From contig JAQVKR010000123.1 of assembly GCA_028694565.1 (NCBI GenBank), positions 1-7,535 on the forward strand: a stretch of 7,535 nucleotides of DNA, read 5' to 3'. Position 1 is the stretch's first letter, and each line of letters starts with the position of its first letter. The notes beneath the pieces are model-generated. The model made no database searches. It was not told where the DNA came from and was given only the letters and a program-made list of their open reading frames with translations. The position numbers and the translations under genes were made by a program. The DNA is from Gammaproteobacteria bacterium (GTDB lineage: Bacteria; Pseudomonadota; Gammaproteobacteria; DSM-26407). Of this stretch, positions 1 through 6,744 are shown in pieces.

Positions 1-1
1 G

Positions 2-292
2 CTGACCCACGGCAGCCTGGTGCTGGATCCCGCCGCGCGGACCGTCACCGCGGCGGGCCAGGCGGTGGATCTGGCCCCGAAGGAGTTCGCCATCCTGCTC
101 ACCCTGCTGGAGAACGCCGGGCGGGTGGTCTCCCGCGGCCGCCTGGAGGAGAGCCTCTACGGCTGGGACGACGGGGTGGAGAGCAACGCCATCGAGGTCC
201 ACATCCACCACCTGCGGCGCAAGCTCGGCCGGGACCTCATCCGCACCGTCCGCGGCGTGGGCTATCTCGTGGACCGCCGCGGCGGCGGCTGA
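2..292 (+). CDS. qseB: OmpR/PhoB-family response regulator, C-terminal DNA-binding part (5' end outside window)
   Basis: This is the last 96 residues of a two-component response regulator; the receiver domain lies upstream of the window. The visible part is a Trans_reg_C winged helix. It has the conserved [19 protein letters not shown] segment, then a recognition-helix region with [15 protein letters not shown], and ends in the wing motif [11 protein letters not shown]. The HHLRRKLG form is typical of the QseB/PmrA/TctD subgroup. The reading frame is open to the window edge, so the GTG at 20 is an internal valine, not a start. The stop codon lies 5 bp before the ATG of the sensor kinase, so the two are surely co-transcribed as a cognate pair. 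In the known family, phosphorylation by the kinase promotes dimer binding to direct repeats upstream of target promoters. Family assignment is firm. The qseB label rests mainly on the QseC-like partner and is less certain. Confidence 0.88.
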   Translation: MTHGSLVLDPAARTVTAAGQAVDLAPKEFAILLTLLENAGRVVSRGRLEESLYGWDDGVESNAIEVHIHHLRRKLGRDLIRTVRGVGYLVDRRGGG

Positions 293-297
293 TCGGC

Positions 298-1668
298 ATG
301 CCCTTCATTCCCTCCATCCGCCGCCGGCTGCTGCTGGTGCTGATGCCGGTGCTGCTGCTCGGCTGGACCGCCATGGCGGCCTGGGCCTGGTACGACACCG
401 CCCACGAAATCGAGGAGGTCTACGACGCCACCCTGGCGCAGACGGCACGGCTGCTCCAGGCCCAGGTCCGCTACCTCCTGCACGAGGAATCCGGGCGGGA
501 GGCCGACCGCCACGACATGGAGATCCCGGCGGAGGGACCCGGGCACAAGTACGAATCGAAGATCGCCTTCAGCGTCCGCACCGCCGGCGGCGCCCGGCTG
601 CTCAATACCCCGGGCGCACCGGACTTCGGCGCCACGGCGGCGGACGGCTACCGGGACGCGGTGCTCGACGGCGCGCCCTGGCGGGTCTTCAGCCTGCGGG
701 ATCGCGAACGCGGCATCCTGGTGCAGACGGGGCAGAAGCACGAGGTGCGCCACGAGCTCGTGTTCTACATCACCCTCAACACCCTGGGCCCCATGCTGCT
801 GGCCCTGCCGCTGCTGGCGCTGCTCACCTGGCTGAGCGTCGGCCGCAGCCTGCGGCCGCTGAACCAGCTGGCCGCGGCCGTGGGCCGGCGCCGGCCCGAC
901 GCCCTGGAGCCGGTGGCCGAGAGCCGGGTGCCCAGCGAGGCGCGCCCCCTGGTCGCCGCCATCAACCGGCTGCTGCAGCGGATGGCCCAGGCCTTCGAGC
1001 GCGAGCGGCGCTTCACCGCCGACGCGGCCCACGAGCTGCGCACCCCGCTGGCCGCCCTCAAGACCCAGGCCCAGGTGGCGCTGCGGGCCGGGGACGACGC
1101 GACGCGGGCCAACGCCCTGCGCCAGATCACCCGCGGCGTGGACCGCTCGACCCGGCTGCTGGAGCAGCTCCTGACCCTGGCGCGGATGGATGCGCACCAC
1201 GCGACGACCGGGGGGGAATCCGTGGATCTCGGCCGGCTGGTCGCGGAGTGCGTGGCCGAGGCGGCGCCGGAGGCGCTCGCCCGCGGCGTGGAAGTGGGGC
1301 TCGACGCGCCCGCCGGGGACTACCTGATCCGCGGCAGCGCGGGCGCCCTCGGCGTGCTGCTGCGCAACCTGCTGGACAACGCCCTCCGCTACACGCCGGC
1401 GGGGGGCGAGGTCGGCGTCGGCCTCCAGGAGCGGGCCCGGGAGGTCACGCTCTGCGTCACCGACACCGGGCCGGGCATTCCCCCGGAGGAGCGCGGGGCG
1501 GTGTTCGAGCGCTTCCGCCGCGGCGCGGAAGCCGCGGCCCCGGGCAGCGGCCTGGGGCTGTCCATCGTCAAGCGCATCGCCGAGCTGCACGGCAGCCGGG
1601 TCCGCCTGGAGGCGGGCCCCGGCGGCGCGGGGCTGCGGGTCTGCGTGACCCTGCCCCGCGGCCGCTGA
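298..1668 (+). CDS. qseC: QseC-type sensor histidine kinase
   Basis: A complete 456-residue inner-membrane sensor kinase (E. coli QseC is about 450). A basic N-terminus precedes membrane segment 1 (about residues 11-32). A periplasmic sensor region follows (about 33-153), resembling the 2CSK_N domain of QseC/TctE (EIEEVYDATLAQTARLL, then KYESKIAFSVR). Membrane segment 2 is at about 155-181, with a short HAMP-like linker after it. The H-box FTADAAHELRTP puts the phosphoacceptor at His245. The ATPase domain has the N-box RNLLDNALRYTP (Asn357, Asn361), G1 box DTGPGIP (Asp389), F-box VFERF and G2 box GSGLGLS (416-422). All catalytic motifs are intact. Segments such as VPSEARPLV and ERRFTADAAHELR match my recollection of E. 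coli QseC closely. The ATG at 298 fits the tight coupling to the regulator, although its Shine-Dalgarno site is weak. The ligand cannot be read from the sequence; quorum/adrenergic sensing claims for QseC should not be transferred automatically. Confidence 0.93.
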   Translation: MPFIPSIRRRLLLVLMPVLLLGWTAMAAWAWYDTAHEIEEVYDATLAQTARLLQAQVRYLLHEESGREADRHDMEIPAEGPGHKYESKIAFSVRTAGGARLLNTPGAPDFGATAADGYRDAVLDGAPWRVFSLRDRERGILVQTGQKHEVRHELVFYITLNTLGPMLLALPLLALLTWLSVGRSLRPLNQLAAAVGRRRPDALEPVAESRVPSEARPLVAAINRLLQRMAQAFERERRFTADAAHELRTPLAALKTQAQVALRAGDDATRANALRQITRGVDRSTRLLEQLLTLARMDAHHATTGGESVDLGRLVAECVAEAAPEALARGVEVGLDAPAGDYLIRGSAGALGVLLRNLLDNALRYTPAGGEVGVGLQERAREVTLCVTDTGPGIPPEERGAVFERFRRGAEAAAPGSGLGLSIVKRIAELHGSRVRLEAGPGGAGLRVCVTLPRGR

Positions 1669-1683
1669 GCGCCTCAGGCGGCC
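1660..1683. terminator. Hairpin spanning both stop codons of a convergent gene pair; possible bidirectional terminator
   Basis: An imperfect inverted repeat reads GGCCGCTGAG, loop CGC, CTCAG-G-CGGCC. It forms a 10-bp stem with a single bulged G at 1678 and a 3-nt loop. The kinase TGA (1666-1668) and the mscS stop (TCA at 1674-1676, read as TGA on the - strand) sit in opposite arms of the stem. No run of T follows on either strand, so it is not a canonical intrinsic terminator. It is, however, the only candidate 3'-end structure for either gene. It may act as an mRNA 3' stabiliser or a U-less terminator, or be partly chance in such GC-rich DNA. Confidence 0.35.
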
Positions 1684-2495
1684 TGCTGCCCCTTGATGTG
1701 CACATCCCGCTGGGGATAGGGGATGGAGATGCCGGCGGCATCGAAGCGGCGCTTCACCGTCTCGTTGAGATCGAAGTAGACGCTCCAGTAGTCGGCCGTC
1801 GCCACCCAGGGGCGCACGGCGAAGTTGACGCTGCTGTCCGCCAGCGCCAGCACCCCGATGGTGGGCGCGGGATCCTTCAGCACCCGTTCATCGGCGGCGA
1901 GAATCTCCTGCAGGATCGTCTTCACCTGCTGCAGGTCGTCCTCGTAGCCCACGCCGAACACCAGATCGATGCGGCGGGTCTCCTTGGCCGAGTAGTTGGT
2001 GATGCTGTCGCCCATGATCTTGTTGTTGGGCACGTAGACGGTCTTGTTGTCGCCCGTGCGCAGCTTGGTGGTGACGATCTGGATCTCCTCCACCACGCCG
2101 GCCACCCCCCCGGCCTCGATGAAGTCCCCCACCCGGAAGGGACGGAACATGATCATCAGCGCGCCGGCGGCGAAGTTCGCCAGCGAGCCCTGGAAGGCGA
2201 GGCCGATGGCCAGGCCGGCGGCGCCGATCACCGCGATGAAGGAGGTGGTCTGCATGCCGAGCTGGCCGAGGGCGGAGATGACCACGAACACCAGCAGCGC
2301 CACGTAGGCCACGTTGACGATGAAGCTGGACAGGGTCTCATCCACCTTCGCCCGGGCCAGGCCCCGGCGCAACAGGTTCGCAAGCAGCCTGGCCACCCAG
2401 CGGCCGAGGATCAGCACCACCAGCGCGCCCAGCACCTTCAGTCCGTAGAGCGCCAGGAGCTCCTGGCCGCTGGCGAGTAAGTTCTGGTAATCCAT
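1674..2495 (-). CDS. mscS: Small-conductance mechanosensitive channel MscS
   Basis: A complete 273-residue protein (E. coli MscS is 286) that forms a heptameric inner-membrane channel. In this family it opens under membrane tension to release solutes during hypo-osmotic shock. Predicted membrane helices are at about 15-36, 57-79 and 85-113. The third is the pore helix, containing GAAGLAIGLAFQGSLANFAAG. By alignment, Leu95 and Leu99 correspond to the E. coli vapour-lock residues Leu105 and Leu109, and Gly103 and Gly111 to the helix-kink glycines 113 and 121. The beta domain follows (MFRPFRVGDFIEAGGVAG, then VPNNKIMGDSITNYS). The C-terminal cage domain ends in the conserved FDAAGISIPYPQRDVH. 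The ATG at 2495 is chosen because GGAG lies 9 nt upstream; an in-frame TTG at 2531 would add 12 polar residues and lacks support. Transcription runs toward the sensor kinase, and the gene is divergent from ybbA. This is a minimal channel without the extra N-terminal domains of MscK- or YbdG-type paralogues. Confidence 0.95.
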   Translation of the reverse strand: MDYQNLLASGQELLALYGLKVLGALVVLILGRWVARLLANLLRRGLARAKVDETLSSFIVNVAYVALLVFVVISALGQLGMQTTSFIAVIGAAGLAIGLAFQGSLANFAAGALMIMFRPFRVGDFIEAGGVAGVVEEIQIVTTKLRTGDNKTVYVPNNKIMGDSITNYSAKETRRIDLVFGVGYEDDLQQVKTILQEILAADERVLKDPAPTIGVLALADSSVNFAVRPWVATADYWSVYFDLNETVKRRFDAAGISIPYPQRDVHIKGQQAA

Positions 2496-2500
2496 GTCGT

Positions 2501-2508
2501 CTCTCTCC
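2501..2508 (-). promoter_or_regulatory. Ribosome binding site of mscS
   Basis: On the - strand the sequence reads GGAGAGAG, with 9 nt between GGAG and the ATG at 2495. This is a good Shine-Dalgarno match and decides the start codon in favour of 2495 over the upstream in-frame TTG at 2531. Confidence 0.7.
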
Positions 2509-2560
2509 GTCCGTAAACCGCGTGGAACCAATCACCCCGGCATCTGCCCAACTGGCAGGG

Positions 2561-2599
2561 TCCGGGGCGCGGCGACAGCCGCCGCGCCCTGCCCCCGGA
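2561..2599. repeat. GC-rich inverted repeats with two alternative stems in the mscS leader
   Basis: Two overlapping foldings are possible. Fold A pairs GGGCGCGGC (2565-2573) perfectly with GCCGCGCCC (2581-2589) around a 7-nt loop. Fold B pairs TCCGGGG (2561-2567) with CCCCGGA (2593-2599) and CGCGGC (2568-2573) with GCCGCG (2581-2586), leaving a 6-nt bulge. The folds compete because G2565-G2567 pair with different partners in each. The element lies 66-104 nt upstream of the mscS start. No T-run follows on either strand, so it is not a standard terminator. It could structure the mscS 5' leader or the promoter DNA. Confidence 0.5.
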
Positions 2600-2646
2600 A
2601 GGTCCCTTCAGCGGCCCTTGCCAGGGTTCTTGAATGTACCTTCCGG
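2595..2646. repeat. 9-bp perfect inverted repeat in the divergent promoter region
   Basis: CCGGAAGGT (2595-2603) is repeated in inverted orientation as ACCTTCCGG (2638-2646), separated by 34 bp. A related 7-bp pair is GGTCCGG (2559-2565) with CCGGACC (2643-2649). Thus three CCGG-centred sites (near 2563, 2596 and 2644) share flanking sequence. Such spacing could reflect paired binding sites for a regulator acting on one or both divergent genes, but no known operator is recognised. Confidence 0.4.
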
Positions 2647-2729
2647 ACCAACGCAGTACACTAGCGCGAAAGACCCGCAACCGCGGTGATCGTTTTGTAC
2701 ACATTTGCGGCCCGCCACCACCCGCTGAC

Positions 2730-2735
2730 AGGAAA
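2730..2735 (+). promoter_or_regulatory. Ribosome binding site of ybbA
   Basis: AGGAAA has its AGGA core ending 11 nt before the ATG at 2745. It supports that start over the in-frame ATG at 2634, which lies in the presumed promoter, and over the later ATG at 2772, which lacks a clear Shine-Dalgarno site. Confidence 0.55.
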
Positions 2736-2744
2736 TCCGCCACC

Positions 2745-3458
2745 ATGACCTCGAACCGGGGTTCCGCTCCCATGGTCCACGCCGAGGCGCTCGGCAAGCA
2801 GGTCGCCACCGCCGCCGGCATGCTGACCATCCTGGATGGCGTGCGCCTCAGCGTCGCGGCCGGCGAGTCGGTGGCGGTGGTGGGCGCCTCCGGTTCCGGC
2901 AAGTCCACCCTCCTGGGGCTGCTGGCGGGGCTGGACACCCCCAGCCACGGCCGGGTCCTGCTCGACGGGGTGGATCTGGGCTCCCTGGACGAGGACGGCC
3001 GCGCGGCCGTGCGCGCCGGCCGCGTGGGCTTCGTGTTCCAGGCCTTCCAGCTGCTGCCGAGCCTCACCGCCCTGGAGAACGTGATGCTGCCCCTGGAGCT
3101 GGAGGGGCAGGCCAGCGCCCGGGCACGGGCCCGCGAGCTGCTGGAGCTGGCCGGGCTCGGCGGCCGGCTCGATCACTATCCCAGCCAGCTCTCCGGCGGC
3201 GAGCAGCAGCGGGTGGCCATCGCCCGGGCCTTCGCCAACGAGCCCCGGGTGCTGTTCGCCGACGAGCCCACCGGCAACCTGGACCGCGGCACCGGCGCCC
3301 GGGTGATGGAGCTGCTGTTCAACCTCAACCGCGATCACCACACCACCCTGGTGCTGGTGACCCACGACGAGCCCCTGGCCGGGCGCTGCGACCGCCGCCT
3401 GCTGCTCGACGCCGGGCGCATCGTCGGCGAGGAAGCCGGCGCCCTGCGGGCGGGATAA
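2745..3458 (+). CDS. ybbA: ABC transporter ATP-binding protein YbbA
   Basis: A complete 237-residue nucleotide-binding subunit of the MacB/LolD-like class (E. coli YbbA is 228). It binds and hydrolyses ATP on the cytoplasmic face of the membrane to drive the permease encoded next. Motifs in order are Walker [10 protein letters not shown] (47-55), Q-loop FVFQAF (Gln99), signature LSGGEQQR (149-156), Walker B VLFADEP with catalytic Glu174, D-loop GNLD (177-180) and H-loop VTHDEP (His207). All are intact. Matches to recalled E. coli YbbA extend well beyond the general ABC motifs, for example [14 protein letters not shown] and [10 protein letters not shown], and the following gene is a YbbP homologue, so the specific name is well supported. 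The gap to the permease is 38 bp, indicating one operon. LolD and FtsE are the alternative relatives, but their partner permeases are about half or less the size of the one here. Confidence 0.94.
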   Translation: MTSNRGSAPMVHAEALGKQVATAAGMLTILDGVRLSVAAGESVAVVGASGSGKSTLLGLLAGLDTPSHGRVLLDGVDLGSLDEDGRAAVRAGRVGFVFQAFQLLPSLTALENVMLPLELEGQASARARARELLELAGLGGRLDHYPSQLSGGEQQRVAIARAFANEPRVLFADEPTGNLDRGTGARVMELLFNLNRDHHTTLVLVTHDEPLAGRCDRRLLLDAGRIVGEEAGALRAG

Positions 3459-3496
3459 GGGACACGGCCCCACACCACCGGGCAGGCACCGAACTC

Positions 3497-6010
3497 ATGC
3501 ACAACTCCCGCACCTCGCTCACCCGCCAGGCCCTGCGCCTCTCCCTGCGGCTGCTCAAGCGCGAGTGGCGCTCGGGTGAGCTGCGGGTGCTGGCGCTGGC
3601 GCTGGTGGTGGCGGTGGCGGGCATCACCTCGGTGGGCTTCTTCACCGACCGCATCGCCCGGCTGCTGGAGGACCAGGCCGGGGAGCTGCTGGCCGCGGAC
3701 CTGGTGGTGCGCGCCTCCCGGCCGCTGGAGCCCGGGCTCGCCGAACAGGCCGCGGCCGCCGGGCTGGAGCAGACGCGGACGGCGAGCTTCGCCAGCGTGG
3801 TGAGCAGCGGCGGCCGGCTGCAGCTCGCGGAGGTGAAGGCGGTGGCCCCGGGCTATCCCCTGCGCGGGCAGCTGCGCACCGCGCCGGCCCCCTATGCCGC
3901 GGATGCCCCCACCGACGCCATCCCCGCCCCCGGCGAGGCGTGGCTCGATCCGCGCCTGCTGGCCCAGCTCGGGGTGGGCGTGGGCGACCCCGTCACCGTG
4001 GGCGCCGCCGAGGTGCAGGTGGGCGCGGTGCTCGCCTTCGAGCCCGACGCCGGCTCGGTGTTCTTCTTCAACTTCGCCCCGCGCATGCTCATGAACGCCG
4101 CGGACCTCCCCGCCACCCAGGTCATCCAGCCCGGCAGCCGGGTCTCCTACCGCCTGCTGGTGGCCGGTCCGCGGGACGCCCAGCAGCGCTTCCGCGACTG
4201 GCTCGAGCCGCGCCTGCAGGCGGGCCAGCGCCTGGTCACGCCCCGCGACGCCCGCCCGCAGCTGCGCACCGCGCTCGATCGCGGCGGGCGCTTCCTCACC
4301 CTCTCGGCGCTGGTGAGCGTCATCCTGGCCGGGGTCGCCATCGCCACCGCGGCCCGCCGCTACACCCAGCGCCACTACGACACCGCCGCGGTGCTGCGCT
4401 GTCTCGGCGCCACCCAGCCCCTCATCAGCCGCGTCTTCACCCTGCAGCTGCTGTGGCTGGGACTGGCCGCCTCGCTGGCCGGCTGCCTGCTGGGCTACCT
4501 GGCCCAGGCCGGGCTGGCGCGGTTCCTCGGCGAGCTGGTGGCCGGCCGGCTGCCGCCGCCGTCGTTCGCCCCGGTGCCCCTCGGGCTCGCCACCGGGCTG
4601 GTGATCCTGCTCGGCTTCGCCCTGCCGCCCCTGCTGCGCCTGCGCCGGGTTCCGCCGGTGCGGGTGCTGCGCCGCGATCTCGGCCCCGCCGGCACCGGCA
4701 ACCGGCTGCTCTACCTGCTCGCCACCGCCGCCGTCGCGGCGCTGGTGATCTGGCATACCCGCGACCCGCGCCTCTCGGGCATGGTGCTGGGGGGCGGAGC
4801 CGCCACCCTGATCGCCCTCTACGGCCTGGCGCTGCTGCTGGTGCGCGCCACCGGCGGGCTGCGCGGCCGGGTGGGCGTGGCCTGGCGCTTCGGCCTGGCC
4901 AACATCGCCCGCCGCTCCCGCGGCAGCGTGGCCCAGGTGCTGGCCTTCGGCGTCGGCATCATGGCCATGCTGCTGCTCACCCTGGTGCGCGCCGACCTGC
5001 TGGCCGGCTGGCGCGACACCATCCCGCCGGACGCGCCCAACCAGTTCCTCATCAACATCCAGCCCGACGAGGTGGAGCCCCTGCGCGCCTTCCTCGCCGG
5101 GCGCGGCCTCGGCGATCCCGGGCTCCACCCGATGGTGCGCGGGCGGCTGGTGAGCATCAACGGCCGCGCGGTGACGCCCGGGGACTACGAGGAGACCCGC
5201 GCCCAGCGGCTGGTGGCGCGGGAGTTCAACCTCTCCTGGGCGGGGCGGCTGGCCCCGGACAACCGCATCAGCGCCGGCAGCTGGGCCGACACCGAGCGCC
5301 GCGGCGGGCTGTCGGTGGAGGAGGGGCTGGCCGAGACCCTTGGCATCCGGCTGGGCGACACCCTGGTCTTCCGGGTCGCCGAGCAGACCTTCAGCGCCCC
5401 GGTCACCAGCCTGCGCACGGTGGAGTGGGACTCCTTCCGGGTGAACTTCTTCGTGCTGTTTCCGCCCGGGGTGCTGGACGGGATGCCGGCCACCTGGATC
5501 ACCAGCTTCCACCTGGCGGAGAACGATCGCGCGCTGCTCGGCGCGCTGGTGCAGCGCTTCCCCAGCGTCACCATCATCGACGTGGAGGCGGTGATGGCCC
5601 AGGTCCGCTCCATCATCGAGCGGGTGAGCCTGGCGGTGGAGTACGTCTTCCTGTTCACCCTGCTGGCCGGGCTGGTGGTGCTCTACGCCGCCATCCAGTC
5701 CACCCAGGACGAGCGCCTCTACGAGGGGGCGGTGCTGCGCACGCTGGGCGCGCGCCGGCGCGTCCTGCTGCAGGGAGTGGCGGCGGAGTTCCTCACCCTC
5801 GGCCTGCTGGCGGGGCTGCTGGCGGCGCTGGCCGCGAGCGCGGTGGGCTACGTGCTGGCGGCCCACGTGTTCCACCTGGCCTACCACTTCAATCCCTGGC
5901 TGTGGCTCGCCGGGGTGCTGGGCGGCGCCCTGGGGGTGGGCATCGCCGGGGTGGCCGGCACCCGCGCCGTGCTGCGCCAGCCCCCCCTGCGGGTCCTGCG
6001 GGGACTCTGA
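3497..6010 (+). CDS. ybbP: ABC transporter permease YbbP (FtsX/MacB-type)
   Basis: A complete 837-residue inner-membrane protein (E. coli YbbP is about 804) that pairs with YbbA. About ten membrane helices are predicted: one near residues 30-50; a first FtsX-like block at about 265-286, 313-336 and 360-380; a central group at about 405-420, 428-449 and 478-498; and a second block at about 713-736, 762-790 and 802-820. Large extracytoplasmic domains lie at about 51-264 and 499-712. The duplicated FtsX coupling motifs are visible as AAVLRCLGA (297-305) and GAVLRTLGA (744-752). LPPxxPNxFLINI-like sequence near 509-521 (PPDAPNQFLINI) matches recalled E. coli YbbP closely. The family is thought to move or extract hydrophobic molecules from the membrane rather than act as a classical importer; the substrate cannot be deduced here. 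The ATG at 3497 has only a weak GGCAGG 10 nt upstream, so translation may depend on ybbA. The gene carries very long open frames on both strands, a GC-bias artefact. Confidence 0.94.
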   Translation: MHNSRTSLTRQALRLSLRLLKREWRSGELRVLALALVVAVAGITSVGFFTDRIARLLEDQAGELLAADLVVRASRPLEPGLAEQAAAAGLEQTRTASFASVVSSGGRLQLAEVKAVAPGYPLRGQLRTAPAPYAADAPTDAIPAPGEAWLDPRLLAQLGVGVGDPVTVGAAEVQVGAVLAFEPDAGSVFFFNFAPRMLMNAADLPATQVIQPGSRVSYRLLVAGPRDAQQRFRDWLEPRLQAGQRLVTPRDARPQLRTALDRGGRFLTLSALVSVILAGVAIATAARRYTQRHYDTAAVLRCLGATQPLISRVFTLQLLWLGLAASLAGCLLGYLAQAGLARFLGELVAGRLPPPSFAPVPLGLATGLVILLGFALPPLLRLRRVPPVRVLRRDLGPAGTGNRLLYLLATAAVAALVIWHTRDPRLSGMVLGGGAATLIALYGLALLLVRATGGLRGRVGVAWRFGLANIARRSRGSVAQVLAFGVGIMAMLLLTLVRADLLAGWRDTIPPDAPNQFLINIQPDEVEPLRAFLAGRGLGDPGLHPMVRGRLVSINGRAVTPGDYEETRAQRLVAREFNLSWAGRLAPDNRISAGSWADTERRGGLSVEEGLAETLGIRLGDTLVFRVAEQTFSAPVTSLRTVEWDSFRVNFFVLFPPGVLDGMPATWITSFHLAENDRALLGALVQRFPSVTIIDVEAVMAQVRSIIERVSLAVEYVFLFTLLAGLVVLYAAIQSTQDERLYEGAVLRTLGARRRVLLQGVAAEFLTLGLLAGLLAALAASAVGYVLAAHVFHLAYHFNPWLWLAGVLGGALGVGIAGVAGTRAVLRQPPLRVLRGL

Positions 6011-6038
6011 GCGTTCGACAGACCATCCAGCCGCCGCC

Positions 6039-6731
6039 ATGGACACCGTTCGCGCCATCACCTTCGACCTCGACGACACCCTGTGGGACAACCGCCCGGT
6101 GCTGCTGGCCGCCGAGGCGGCGCTCCACGCCTGGCTGGAGGCGCACTACCCGCGCATCACGGCCCGCCACTCGGTGGAGTCGCTGCGGGCCGAACGGCTG
6201 GCCCTGGCCGAGCGGGAGCCGCGGCTGCGCCACCACATGACCGCCCTGCGCAAGGCCTCGCTGGCCGCGGCGGCGGCCGCCGCCGGCTACCCGGCGGAAC
6301 CGACCGCGGCGGCCGCCTTCGAGGTGTTCCTGGCGGCCCGCCAGCGGGTCACCCCCTACCCCGACGTGGTGCCGGCCATCCTCCGGCTGCGGGCGGCGGG
6401 GCTGGTGGTGGGCGCGCTCACCAACGGCAACGCCGACGTGCGGCGCATCGGCCTGGGGCACCTGTTCGCCTTCGCCCTCCAGGCCGAGGAGGTGGGCGCG
6501 CCGAAGCCCCATCCCCGGCTGTTCGAGGCCGCCTGCGAGCGGGCGGGCGTCGCCCCCGGGGCCCTGCTGCACGTGGGCGACGAGCCGGAGACCGACATCG
6601 CCGGAGCCCGCGCCGCCGGCGTCCGCGCGGTGTGGATGAACCGCCTCGGCCACCCGCCCCCGGCGGAGCACCGCCCGGACGCCGAGGTCCGCGACATGGA
6701 CGGGCTGCTGGAGCTGCTCGGCCTGCGCTGA
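6039..6731 (+). CDS. HAD-family hydrolase, YigB-like phosphatase
   Basis: A complete 230-residue cytoplasmic haloacid-dehalogenase-type phosphatase. Motif I is FDLDDT, with nucleophile Asp10 and acid/base Asp12. Motif II is LTNGN (Thr128). The motif III lysine is Lys156 in GAPKPHP. Motif IV is HVGDEPETDIAGA, with Asp181 and Asp186. A helical C1 cap lies between motifs I and II (about 20-105) and contains a seven-alanine run (76-82). The start AITFDLDDTLWDNRPVL and the end LLHVGDEPETDIAGAR closely resemble E. coli YigB, an FMN/5-amino-6-(5-phosphoribitylamino)uracil phosphatase of flavin metabolism (238 residues). That substrate is an inference from similarity, since HAD specificity is hard to predict, so no symbol is given. 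The gene begins 28 bp after ybbP with no clear Shine-Dalgarno sequence and is probably read from the ybbAP transcript. It converges on the CoA-transferase gene with a 13-bp gap. Confidence 0.88.
   Translation: MDTVRAITFDLDDTLWDNRPVLLAAEAALHAWLEAHYPRITARHSVESLRAERLALAEREPRLRHHMTALRKASLAAAAAAAGYPAEPTAAAAFEVFLAARQRVTPYPDVVPAILRLRAAGLVVGALTNGNADVRRIGLGHLFAFALQAEEVGAPKPHPRLFEAACERAGVAPGALLHVGDEPETDIAGARAAGVRAVWMNRLGHPPPAEHRPDAEVRDMDGLLELLGLR
6268..6285. repeat. 18-bp GC-only perfect palindrome inside the HAD gene
   Basis: CGGCGGCGGCCGCCGCCG is perfectly self-complementary about 6276/6277. It encodes alanine codons GCG then GCC within the poly-alanine run at residues 76-82 of the HAD cap domain. 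It is best explained by alanine coding in GC-rich DNA, but it could form a strong mRNA hairpin or favour replication slippage. Confidence 0.5.
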
Positions 6732-6744
6732 GCCGACTGGCGGG

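Larger units (their letters stand above)
2496..2744. promoter_or_regulatory. Divergent intergenic region between mscS and ybbA
   Basis: This 249-bp stretch is the only sizeable non-coding DNA in the window and must hold the start signals for mscS (leftward) and ybbAP (rightward). Its ybbA-proximal half (about 2627-2705) is visibly less GC-rich than the surroundings, as expected for promoters. A weak rightward candidate is TTGAAT (2630-2635) with TACACT (2657-2662), but the 21-bp spacer is too long for a good sigma-70 site. I found no convincing leftward -35/-10 pair. The mscS-proximal half is GC-rich and can form hairpins, listed separately. No QseB/PmrA-like CTTAA direct repeat is visible, so nothing here links the neighbouring two-component system to either operon. 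Confidence 0.45.

Noticed and set aside
262..1590. Long - strand open frame (442 codons) opposite the sensor kinase
   Set aside because: Low-complexity antisense translation; the + strand kinase has every expected catalytic motif.
1248..2480. + strand frame (410 codons) running from the kinase into the antisense of mscS
   Set aside because: It spans two real genes in the wrong frame or strand and has a biased composition without motifs.
2496..2531. Upstream TTG start that would lengthen MscS by 12 residues
   Set aside because: It has no Shine-Dalgarno support, whereas the ATG at 2495 has GGAGAGAG at good spacing.
2615..2635. CCCT-TGCC-AGGG hairpin followed by TTCTTGAAT as a rightward terminator
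   Set aside because: The stem is only 4 bp, the T-run is interrupted, and no + strand gene ends upstream of it.
2630..2662. TTGAAT...TACACT as a sigma-70 promoter for ybbA
   Set aside because: The 21-bp spacer is well outside the preferred 16-18 bp and both hexamers are imperfect, so it is mentioned only as a weak candidate within the intergenic entry.
2634..2744. Upstream ATG at 2634 as the YbbA start
   Set aside because: The added 37 residues are unlike YbbA N-termini and are encoded in the less GC-rich presumed promoter region; AGGAAA precedes the ATG at 2745.
3335..6091. Very long - strand open frame (918 codons) opposite ybbP
   Set aside because: The translation is low-complexity, rich in His, Gln, Gly, Ala and Arg, with no domain motifs. 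It is the typical antisense shadow of a GC-rich gene, and the + strand frame is a well-recognised permease.
3940..6240. Long alternative + strand frame (766 codons) overlapping ybbP and the HAD gene
   Set aside because: The product is dominated by Arg, Ala, Gly and Pro, with no recognisable fold, and it crosses a real gene boundary. It is a frame shadow.
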